In this document: positions 7,924 through 14,260 of the stretch, piece by piece
How positions within the stretch are numbered: position 1 is the first letter of the stretch
Layout: each line of letters starts with the position of its first letter
Assembly (NCBI GenBank): GCA_038213005.1
Contig: JBBQTU010000039.1
Span: 1-22,795, forward strand
Reading direction: 5' to 3'
From: JBBQTU01 sp038213005
GTDB lineage: Bacteria > Planctomycetota > Phycisphaerae > Tepidisphaerales > Tepidisphaeraceae
Length of the DNA stretch: 22,795 nt
Position numbers and translations under genes: made by a program
The notes under the pieces: model-generated
The model's input: only the letters and a program-made list of their open reading frames with translations
Database searches by the model: none
What the model was told of the DNA's origin: nothing

Positions 7924-8259
7924 TTACGCCGCCACCAGCCTCTGTCGCCAACGCTGCGGCGCGGCGTTGATCTCGTCCAGCAGACGGCATGCCATTTTGC
8001 TGGGCTTGCGCTGTCCCTGTTCCCAGCCTTGGGTCAGAACCACCGATATCCCCAGCAGCCGGGCGAAGACCGCCTGGCTCACATTCAGACGCGCCCGCGT
8101 CCGCTTCACGGCGTCGGGGCCATATGGCATAGGGTCGGCCGGCAGTTTCACCGTCCGCACCGTAAGCCGGGACAGGCTCCCGCTCTCGATGACGTCCACT
8201 ACCTCGTCCAGAGATGCGATCAACTTCTTACCCAGTTTGCTGTGCTTCGCCATATTCAT
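7924..8259 (-). CDS. HigA/XRE-type antitoxin
   Basis: A 111-residue protein with an N-terminal arm (residues 1-48) and a helix-turn-helix of the Cro/C1 type at about 50-95 (RTRARLNVSQAVFARLLGIS, then WEQGQRKPSKMACRLLDEI). This layout is typical of HigA/RelB-like antitoxins that bind their toxin through the N-terminal part and repress their own promoter through the C-terminal HTH. The ATG at 8259 overlaps the TGA of the upstream toxin frame by 4 nt (ATGA), the usual translational coupling in such pairs; a second ATG at 8253 is also possible. The antitoxin is intact although its toxin is interrupted, so it may now act as a free regulator or protect against toxins encoded elsewhere. Confidence 0.88.
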   Translation of the reverse strand: MNMAKHSKLGKKLIASLDEVVDVIESGSLSRLTVRTVKLPADPMPYGPDAVKRTRARLNVSQAVFARLLGISVVLTQGWEQGQRKPSKMACRLLDEINAAPQRWRQRLVAA

Positions 8260-8606
8260 CGTCCTTTGGCCAGTCCGGCCTTGATGCGTCCAACTGCGAT
8301 GCGAATCGCCTTCTTGTCGTCGGTCGTGAGGTTTTCCATTTCGTTCTTCGGATAGACCAGCAGCAAGACAGCCGTCGCCGTGTCGGCGAACTATGCGTAG
8401 CAGACTCGGAGGCCGCCGCTCTTTCCGCCAGAACGTGATGGTGGCGCGAAACGCAGTTTCCGTACCCCTCCGGTTCCGGCCATAACATCGCCAACATTCG
8501 GACGGGCCATTATGGCACGCTCCAGATACCGCAGGTCCTCATCGGGCAGCCGCAGGCGCTTCCACTCCGATACGAATAGGGAAGCGTAGATCAGCGTGGC
8601 TGTCAT
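8256..8606 (-). pseudogene. RelE/HigB-type toxin interrupted by an in-frame TAG
   Basis: The frame from ATG 8606 codes 71 residues (MTATLIYASLFVSEWKRL through GGLRVCYA), meets TAG at 8393-8391, and continues in the same frame for 44 codons (FADTATAVLLLVYPKNEMEN through RIKAGLAKGR) to a TGA at 8258-8256 that overlaps the antitoxin start. Joined, the 116 codons match the length and segment order of phage-derived Gp49/HigB-like toxins: a GGVRKLRFA core, a GGLRVCY strand, then LLLVYPKNE and a basic C-terminal helix. In relatives an aromatic residue usually sits where the stop lies, so a TAT/TAC to TAG change is the simplest explanation. The truncated product would lack the catalytic C-terminal strands. 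Readthrough or a sequencing error are alternatives. Confidence 0.82.
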
Positions 8607-8613
8607 ACATGGT

Positions 8614-8642
8614 ATTATATTACTTCGTACGATGATCGGCAA
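8614..8642 (-). promoter_or_regulatory. Sigma70-like promoter of the toxin-antitoxin operon
   Basis: On the minus strand TTGCCG (8642-8637), a 17-nt spacer and a perfect TATAAT (8619-8614) lie upstream of the toxin ATG at 8606. The -10 ends 7 nt before the start codon, so transcripts probably begin at or next to the ATG. A near-palindrome (GTAATATAATAC, 10 of 12 positions, 8612-8623) overlaps the -10, and TCGTACGA (8625-8632) lies in the spacer. Both are candidate operators for the antitoxin. Confidence 0.7.
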
Positions 8643-8694
8643 GCGAGAATTACCCAAAGCAGCCCGGTGAGTCACAGCGTGATGGCGGACCTCC

Positions 8695-8734
8695 CGGCGG
8701 CATGCCGCCTCGTCAAAGCGACGTCATGCCGCCG
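8695..8734. repeat. 40-bp palindromic element, copy 1
   Basis: CGGCGGCATG (8695-8704) pairs with CATGCCGCCG (8725-8734). An inner stem CGTC/GACG (8711-8714 with 8720-8723) encloses AAAGC. The element has the same total length, the same position of GGCATGC and CATGCC, and the same central CAAA as the element at 19545-19584. It sits between the divergent promoters of the toxin-antitoxin pair and hisI. A nearby smaller hairpin, GCCCG-GAAAA-CGGGC, leads into a GGGCATGCCC palindrome around 8759. Confidence 0.6.
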
Positions 8735-8793
8735 CACCAAGAGGCCGCCCGGAAAACGGGCATGCCCCGGGCGACGGGTCAGGACCGCCAGGT

Positions 8794-8823
8794 TTGACAA
8801 GCCGCCCCCATTGCCCGAACAAT
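8794..8823 (+). promoter_or_regulatory. Candidate promoter of hisI
   Basis: TTGACA (8794-8799) is followed after 18 nt by AACAAT (8818-8823, four of six matches to TATAAT), which ends 7 nt before the hisI ATG. That spacing fits a leaderless or near-leaderless transcript, although AGGG just before the ATG could also serve as a weak ribosome binding site. Confidence 0.5.
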
Positions 8824-8830
8824 AGGGCCT

Positions 8831-9220
8831 ATGGATATTCAACTGGACACTCTGAAGTTTGACGCCAACGGCCTGGTCCCCACCGTCATCCAGGATTGGA
8901 AGACCGGGCAGGTGCTGGTGCTGTGCTATATGAACCGCCTGGCGCTGGAGAAGACCATCGAGACCGGCAAGGTGCATACCTTCAGCCGCAGCCGCAACCG
9001 GCTGGCGCTTAAGGGCGAGAGTTCGGGGCACTTCCAACTGGTCAAGGGCCTCCTGACCGACTGCGACCGCGATGCGGTGATCCTGAAAGTTGAGCAGATC
9101 AAGGCCGCCTGCCACGAGGGGTATTACTCCTGCTTCTATCGCGAATACCAGAACGGCGGCACGGATTGGAAGATCATCGCCGACAAGGTGTTTGATCCAG
9201 AGGCCGTCTACAAGAAATAA
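8831..9220 (+). CDS. hisI: Phosphoribosyl-AMP cyclohydrolase
   Basis: A 129-residue cytoplasmic enzyme of histidine biosynthesis. It hydrolyses the adenine ring of phosphoribosyl-AMP to give the ProFAR precursor. Key elements are visible: YMNRLAL near residue 33, SRSRNRL (52-58), KGESSGH (61-67), the metal site DCDRD (Asp77, Cys78, Asp79, Asp81), and the zinc ligands Cys94 and Cys101 in ACHEGYYSCFYR. The length matches stand-alone HisI, with no HisE fusion. The Trp residues common around the SRSR and KGE motifs are replaced here by Thr and Ala/Leu (HTFSRSRNRLALKGE). The next gene begins with the base after this stop codon (TAA-ATG). No other his gene is present in the window, so the pathway genes are scattered, as is common in planctomycetes. 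Confidence 0.95.
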   Translation: MDIQLDTLKFDANGLVPTVIQDWKTGQVLVLCYMNRLALEKTIETGKVHTFSRSRNRLALKGESSGHFQLVKGLLTDCDRDAVILKVEQIKAACHEGYYSCFYREYQNGGTDWKIIADKVFDPEAVYKK

Positions 9221-10483
9221 ATGGCACGCAGACGCCGAGGAACTGACGACAGCGCTGGTGGGGCCGCACAGTCGGCCACGCCGGCGCTGTCGCCGTTTCC
9301 ACTGGCACAGCGAGTGGATGAGCCATTGCTGCTTTGGCTGATCCTTGGTTTTTTCTTCTGTGTGGCCGTCGGCGCGGTCTTGCTGCGCTTCACCGCCAAT
9401 CCCTCCGGCAACCCCATGCCGCTGGATCGCGCGTTTTTCGCCTCGGTTAACGCCGTCACCCTGACGGGCTTTGAACTGGCCCCAACGGCCGTGCGGGATT
9501 TTCAGCCCCAGGGGCAGGTTGTTATCTTTGCCCTCACGCTGGCAGGCACACTTTTCGCCCTGATGGCGGGCACCTCGCTGGTCAGTTCGCTGCTGGGGCT
9601 GGGGTATTCACGACGGCGGATTATGACGTTCGCCATCGCGGTGACGGCCGCGATGACCGGCCTGGGTGCGGGCTTTCTCATGCTGCGCGGGCAGGCCATT
9701 TTCCCGACGGTCTTCTCCGCCGCAGCGGCGTTTGGCAACAGCGGGGCGAGCATCCAGCGTCCGTGGGGCCTCATGGACCCGCGGCTTCACCTGATTCTCC
9801 TGCCGCTGGCGGCGCTGGGAGCGATGGGGATGCCGCTGTTGATGGAATTCTGGGCGATGCTGGCCGGGACCAGTCGCCTGTCGGAGTATGGCCGCCGGGT
9901 CTTACGCCTCTCGGCGATCGCATATCTGGCGGGTCTGGTGGGTCTACTGATACTGCAGGCTGGCGAGATGGAGTCGGCGCGGCAGGCCGTGGCGTCCAGT
10001 TCGGCGCTATCTCTGGATGCGCGGTCGCTGGGGTTGATGTTCAGCCCCTTGCCGTGGACGCGGGCGGGCCAGTGGTTCGTCCTGGTGCTGATGCTGATCG
10101 GCGGCACGCCGGCCGGGACCGCCGGGGGCCTGCGCCTGACGACGCTCGCAGTGTTGCTGGACGGCACGCGAAAGCTGCTGCGAGGCCAGACTCCTCCGCG
10201 GGAACTGGGCTTTGCACTGTATTGGACGGGCCTGCTGCTGGCGATGGCCTTCCTGACGATGCTGATGCTTCTGATATCCGAGCCGCGCCTGCCGGGCGAT
10301 CGCATCGCCTTCCTGGCGGCCAGCGCCATCGGCAATGTGGGCCTGTCCCACGACCCGATCAGCATGACCGGGACGAGCCTCTATATCGGCTCGATCGCCA
10401 TGCTGGCCGGCCGGCTGGCACCCGTCGGCTTCGCGTGGTGGCTGGCGCGCAAAGGCGGCAGTTGGGAAACCCCCGTCTGCTGA
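9221..10483 (+). CDS. TrkH/KtrB-family potassium transporter
   Basis: A 420-residue inner-membrane protein with about eight to ten hydrophobic segments and four pore-loop motifs: NAVTLTGFEL (residues 78-86), AAFGNSGAS (169-177), GTPAGTAGGL (295-304) and SAIGNVGLS (368-376). These correspond to the four selectivity-filter loops of the SKT superfamily (TrkH, KtrB), each centred on a conserved Gly; GTAGG and GNVGLS are close to consensus. A late MLAGRLAP segment matches the conserved MxxGRxGP. The basic, disordered N-terminus (residues 1-30) is unusual but follows directly from the start that abuts hisI. No TrkA/KtrA gating partner is present here, so it would have to be encoded elsewhere. The protein is shorter than E. 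coli TrkH (about 480) and closer to KtrB. Confidence 0.9.
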   Translation: MARRRRGTDDSAGGAAQSATPALSPFPLAQRVDEPLLLWLILGFFFCVAVGAVLLRFTANPSGNPMPLDRAFFASVNAVTLTGFELAPTAVRDFQPQGQVVIFALTLAGTLFALMAGTSLVSSLLGLGYSRRRIMTFAIAVTAAMTGLGAGFLMLRGQAIFPTVFSAAAAFGNSGASIQRPWGLMDPRLHLILLPLAALGAMGMPLLMEFWAMLAGTSRLSEYGRRVLRLSAIAYLAGLVGLLILQAGEMESARQAVASSSALSLDARSLGLMFSPLPWTRAGQWFVLVLMLIGGTPAGTAGGLRLTTLAVLLDGTRKLLRGQTPPRELGFALYWTGLLLAMAFLTMLMLLISEPRLPGDRIAFLAASAIGNVGLSHDPISMTGTSLYIGSIAMLAGRLAPVGFAWWLARKGGSWETPVC

Positions 10484-10525
10484 ATGGAGATGACCATGGC
10501 AATATCCATGGAAGAGAGGAGTTGA
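10484..10525 (+). other. 13-codon mini-ORF bridging the transporter and XRE genes
   Basis: An ATG immediately follows the transporter stop (TGA then ATG), reads MEMTMAISMEERS, and stops 2 nt before the XRE start. Its sequence includes two CCATGG palindromes 6 nt apart (10494-10511) and the GAGAGGAG ribosome binding site of the next gene. It may be translated as a coupling peptide, or the open frame may be chance. Confidence 0.3.
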
Positions 10526-10527
10526 GG

Positions 10528-10884
10528 ATGCCAGACGTGCCCGAAGAGGCGGAGACCGAGGCTGTGGACGTGCCCGTGGGAAAGGTGAGGCGTGTTTCTG
10601 CGGCCGAGTTGGCGCAACTAATGATGGTCGCCGCGATGCCGCTGCGAGATCAGGACATTCGCGATCGGCTCAAGCGATCCATCGCGGCGTCGAAGATTAC
10701 GCAGAAGCAACTGGCCGCGAAGTTGGGTGTCACGCCCGGGGTAGTGACACGCATCCTGCAGGAGCCAACGAAGTCCAAAGTCGCCACGCTCACGAAGCTG
10801 ACCAGCGCTATAGGCGTGCCGTTGAGTGAGATACTTGCCGAGCAAGGGCGTTCCAGACCGATGGAAGCCGCCGCGATCGTGTGA
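10528..10884 (+). CDS. XRE-family HTH regulator
   Basis: A 118-residue protein with an acidic N-terminal tail (residues 1-17), a linker helix region, and a Cro/C1-type HTH at about 45-103 (LKRSIAASKITQKQLAAKLG, then TPGVVTRILQ and IGVPLSEILAEQG). The start at 10528 is chosen because GAGAGGAG lies 7-10 nt upstream; the long open frame upstream only overlaps the K+ transporter in another frame. It follows the transporter by 44 nt on the same strand and may regulate it, or may be an orphan antitoxin-like regulator since no toxin frame is adjacent. The paired CCATGG palindromes just upstream are a possible autoregulatory site. Function beyond DNA binding is not visible. Confidence 0.88.
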   Translation: MPDVPEEAETEAVDVPVGKVRRVSAAELAQLMMVAAMPLRDQDIRDRLKRSIAASKITQKQLAAKLGVTPGVVTRILQEPTKSKVATLTKLTSAIGVPLSEILAEQGRSRPMEAAAIV

Positions 10885-10970
10885 CGCTTCGGTCTGTCAG
10901 CACGGCATGCGCCGTCCTGAAGCATGCTGCGCGTGTTACAGAACTGCGGACCGCTCCTGCGGACACTGAC

Positions 10971-12857
10971 CTATGCATCTTCGGTGATCGTCTCGCGAAC
11001 GACTTCTTCGATCGTCGTGACGCCATCGTAGACCGCCAGCAGGCCCGACTGACGCAGCGACCGGGCTCCGCGTTTGCGGGTTTCGGACCGCAGAACCTGC
11101 GTGCTGGCGTGCTGAATGATCAGGTCGCGCATGTCATCATCCAGCGTCATCACCTCGTAAATACCCATTCGGCCGCGATAGCCTGTGTTGTTGCAGTTCT
11201 CGCAGCCGCGCCCGTAGTAGAAGACCTTGCCCACCACATCCTCAGGGCGAAGCTCCAGTTCCATGAGCTGCTCTTCGGTCGGCGTGTATTCGGCCTTGCA
11301 CTGCGCGCAGATCTTTCGCACCAGGCGCTGGGCGATGATGCCTTCGATCGTCGCTGTGAGCAGGAACGGCTCCAGCCCAAGGTCCAGTAGACGCGCGATG
11401 GAACTGGGGGCGTCGTTGGTGTGCAGCGTGGTGAACACCAGGTGGCCGGTCAGTGCCGCCTGCACGGCAATTTCGGCCGTTTCCTTATCGCGGACTTCAC
11501 CGACCAGCACGATATCCGGATCCTGACGCAGCATGGATCGCAGGATGCGGGCGAAGGTCAGCTCAATGTCCGGCCGAACCTGACACTGGATGATGCCATC
11601 AATATCGTATTCAACCGGTTCCTCGGCCGTGATCAGCTTGGTGGTGGTGTCATTCAGCTCGCGCAGCGCAGCGTAGAGCGTGGTAGTTTTGCCGGAACCC
11701 GTTGGTCCGGTGACCAGCACAATGCCGTTGGGCTTGTGAATGAGCTGGCGAACCCCGATCAGTTCATCGTCGCGCAAGCCGACCTTGTCCAGATCGAGCT
11801 GCACGTTAGACCGGTCCAGCACGCGCATGACCACGCTTTCGCCGAACATGGTGGGCAGCACGGCGACACGCAGATCGATGGGCTGGTTGTTGACGTTCAG
11901 TTCAATGCGGCCGTCCTGCGGCATGCGCCGCTCGGCGATGTCGAGGTTGGCCATGACCTTGATGCGCGAGGAAATGGCCGGGCCGATGTGGGCTGGCGGC
12001 GGCATCATCTCATACAGCACGCCGTCGATGCGGTAGCGGAGTTTGAACTCATCCTCGAACGGTTCAAAATGCACGTCCGAGGCCTTGTCCTTGATCGCCT
12101 GCAGGAGCACGAGATTGATCAGCTTGCGGACGGGGTTTGAGTCGGCAGCTTCCTTCAAGCTGTCCAGGTCGATCGACTCGCCGCGATTCTTCAGTTCCTT
12201 CAGCGAGTCGTCGGCGTTCAGATCCTTCAGGACATCGGTGAAGCTCTCGGCGGCGGCCTTGTAGTGTTTGCCGATCAGCTTGTCGATCTGCTCGGGGTCG
12301 GCGATCACGGCCTTGACCTTGTAGCCCATCAGCGACTGCAGATCGTCCAGGGCGCGGAAGTTCTCCTGGTTGGACATCGCGATGGTCAGTTCGCGGGTGA
12401 CCCGGTTGAACGCCAGCGGGATGATCTTGTTGGTCGTGGCGATCTGAGCCGGCACGGCTTCGATCGCCTCGGGGGGGATCGTCCGCCCCTCAAGATTCAC
12501 GATCTCGATGCCACGCTGGGCGGCCAGGGCGACGTTCAGGTCCAGTTCCTTGATGTAGCCCAGATCCATCAGGATGCGCCCGATGGCGCCGCCCTTGGAT
12601 TTCTGAAAGCTCAGGGCCTCAACCACCTGCTCGCGGGTGACCTTGCCCATCTTGGTCAGGACGCGGCCGATCTGCCGTCCCTTGAGTTGGTCGACCGGTG
12701 GCATTCCACCCATTGGCGGGGCAGCAGGACCGGCTGGCGCCTTGCTCGCGGCTGTGCCAGCGACGGCTGGCGGCTGGGTCGAGGCAGTACCGGCAGCCGG
12801 CTGCTGCGGCTGACCCGGCGTCGGAGGCGTTGGCGGCTGTGATGCAGTTCTGGACAT
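10971..12857 (-). CDS. pilB: PilB/GspE-type secretion or pilus assembly ATPase with Pro/Ala-rich N-terminus
   Basis: A 628-residue hexameric traffic ATPase that powers pilus extension or type II secretion from the cytoplasmic face. Residues 1-56 are a disordered Pro/Ala/Gln/Thr tract. A GspE/MshEN N-terminal domain (about 60-200) follows, then an acidic linker and the ATPase core. The core shows an RYRIDG segment (274-279), Walker A GPTGSGKT (384-391), the Asp box AEEPVEY, a normal Walker B region RQDPDIVLVGEVRD (444-457), and His box GHLVFTTLHT. The C-terminal zinc site is CAQC (517-520) plus CENC around 556. The ATG at 12857 has GAGGTAGAG directly upstream. It is third in a cassette on the minus strand, 45 nt after pilT. 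PilB and GspE cannot be told apart from the sequence alone, but the neighbouring pilT favours pili. Confidence 0.92.
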   Translation of the reverse strand: MSRTASQPPTPPTPGQPQQPAAGTASTQPPAVAGTAASKAPAGPAAPPMGGMPPVDQLKGRQIGRVLTKMGKVTREQVVEALSFQKSKGGAIGRILMDLGYIKELDLNVALAAQRGIEIVNLEGRTIPPEAIEAVPAQIATTNKIIPLAFNRVTRELTIAMSNQENFRALDDLQSLMGYKVKAVIADPEQIDKLIGKHYKAAAESFTDVLKDLNADDSLKELKNRGESIDLDSLKEAADSNPVRKLINLVLLQAIKDKASDVHFEPFEDEFKLRYRIDGVLYEMMPPPAHIGPAISSRIKVMANLDIAERRMPQDGRIELNVNNQPIDLRVAVLPTMFGESVVMRVLDRSNVQLDLDKVGLRDDELIGVRQLIHKPNGIVLVTGPTGSGKTTTLYAALRELNDTTTKLITAEEPVEYDIDGIIQCQVRPDIELTFARILRSMLRQDPDIVLVGEVRDKETAEIAVQAALTGHLVFTTLHTNDAPSSIARLLDLGLEPFLLTATIEGIIAQRLVRKICAQCKAEYTPTEEQLMELELRPEDVVGKVFYYGRGCENCNNTGYRGRMGIYEVMTLDDDMRDLIIQHASTQVLRSETRKRGARSLRQSGLLAVYDGVTTIEEVVRETITEDA

Positions 12858-12902
12858 CTCTACCTCGTCTGTGTCTATTCGGTCGCCCTGTTTACCCTTG
12901 CT

Positions 12903-14159
12903 CTACGCTGGCTTCTGGCCCTGCAGTCGGGCGCGGTTTGCGGCGACCTGGGCCGCTCGGGCCGCGGCATCGCCACCCGAACCGCCCTGTGCTGCGGTCG
13001 CTCCCGGCGGCGTCTGGCCTGACGCCCCCTCGGCACCATCGCCTGCGGCCGCTTCCATGTCCGCAACCACGTCAGGACGATCCACGTCGATACCCGCCCG
13101 GTGCATGCGATCCACCATTGCCCCGGGGTTCTTGCTTTTGTCGATGGCCTCTTCGGCGCTGATGCGGCCGGCCTGGTAGTGGAAATAGAGGTTGTCATCC
13201 AGAAGCTGCATGCCGTAGCGCTTGCCGGTCTGGATTTCCGAGTCGATGCGGTAGCTCTTGTTCTCGCGGATCAGGTTCTGCACCGAAGGCGTCACATAAA
13301 GGAACTCATACGCGGCGACCATGCCGTCCGTGTCCATCCGTGGGCAGAGCGTCTGCGACAGCACCGCGATCATGTTGTTGGCAAGCTGCACGCGAATCTG
13401 TTCCTGCTGGTCGGTGGGGAACGCGTCGATGATGCGGTTGATCGTCGAAGCGGCACCCGACGTGTGCAGGGTGCCGAACACCAGGTGGCCCGTTTCAGCG
13501 GCCGTGATCGCGGCGGCGATTGTCGCCAGGTCGCGCATTTCGCCGACCATCATAACGTCGGGATCCTGTCGCAGGGCGCGACGCAGGGCCTCGGAGAAGT
13601 TCGGCACGTCCACGCCCACCTCACGCTGCACGACGATCGACTTCTTATGCTGGTGGTAGTATTCGATCGGGTCCTCGATCGTGATGATGTGGCGGTCAAA
13701 CTCCGTGTTGATGTAGTTGATCATCGTCGCCAGCGTCGTCGTCTTGCCCGACCCGGTCGGCCCGGTCACCAGAAAGATGCCGCGAGGCCGACGGCATATC
13801 TGCTCGGCCATCTTGGGCAGGCCGATCTGCTCGAACGTCAATATCTTATTGGGAATCTTTCGCAGCACCAGCGAACAGACGCCCTTCTGCTTGAAGATGG
13901 CAACCCGGAAGCGGGCTTCGGTGCCATAGGCAAACCCGAAGTCGCCCGAGCCTTCTTCTTCATACTCCTGCTGAATGCGCTCGGGAGTGATCGCCTTCAT
14001 CAGCGTAATCGTGTCGTCAGCATCAAGCACCTTGGTCTGCAATTCGCGAAGGTGGCCGTGCAGACGCAACGTCGGCGGCCGGCCCACCACAAGATGCAGG
14101 TCGCTGGCGCCTCGACGCACCGTTGTCTCCAGAAGTCGATCGATTTGAATGTTAGCCAT
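12903..14159 (-). CDS. pilT: PilT retraction ATPase with long disordered C-terminus
   Basis: A 418-residue ATPase that depolymerises type IV pili. The PAS-like N-domain opens with the typical ASDLHL (18-23). The core has Walker A GPTGSGKT (133-140), Asp box TIEDPIEY, Walker B DVMMVGEMRD (201-210) and His box TGHLVFGTLHTSGA. The signature PilT helix appears as SVQNLIRENK (292-301, consensus AIRNLIRE). The family usually ends near 345-370 residues; here an extra 50 or so residues (366-418) are rich in Ala, Gly, Gln and Pro. The gene lies between two PilB-like genes, 101 nt after the first and 45 nt before the second. This makes a complete extension/retraction motor set, though the pilins, PilC and PilQ are not in this window. 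Confidence 0.94.
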   Translation of the reverse strand: MANIQIDRLLETTVRRGASDLHLVVGRPPTLRLHGHLRELQTKVLDADDTITLMKAITPERIQQEYEEEGSGDFGFAYGTEARFRVAIFKQKGVCSLVLRKIPNKILTFEQIGLPKMAEQICRRPRGIFLVTGPTGSGKTTTLATMINYINTEFDRHIITIEDPIEYYHQHKKSIVVQREVGVDVPNFSEALRRALRQDPDVMMVGEMRDLATIAAAITAAETGHLVFGTLHTSGAASTINRIIDAFPTDQQEQIRVQLANNMIAVLSQTLCPRMDTDGMVAAYEFLYVTPSVQNLIRENKSYRIDSEIQTGKRYGMQLLDDNLYFHYQAGRISAEEAIDKSKNPGAMVDRMHRAGIDVDRPDVVADMEAAAGDGAEGASGQTPPGATAAQGGSGGDAAARAAQVAANRARLQGQKPA

Positions 14160-14260
14160 GGTACTCAGTAGTCAGTGGTCATTCGCTCTTAACTAAGCCG
14201 GTTCCTTCGTATTCATGCCCGCGTCGATTCCTCGCCGTGGGCACTGCATCCGACGATCCA

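Noticed and set aside
9763..10527. Long open frame (+) running into the XRE gene from within the K+ transporter gene
   Set aside because: It overlaps the transporter in another frame, its product is Gly/Asp/Arg-rich without structure, and the XRE gene has its own ribosome binding site at 10528.
10900..10960. Possible third copy of the GGCATGC palindromic element
   Set aside because: GGCATGC and GCATGC occur 10 nt apart, but the arms do not pair beyond the core and the 40-nt plan is not kept.
13101..14171. 356-codon open frame (+) antisense to pilT
   Set aside because: It is His/Asp/Arg-rich without domains, and pilT is unmistakable on the other strand.
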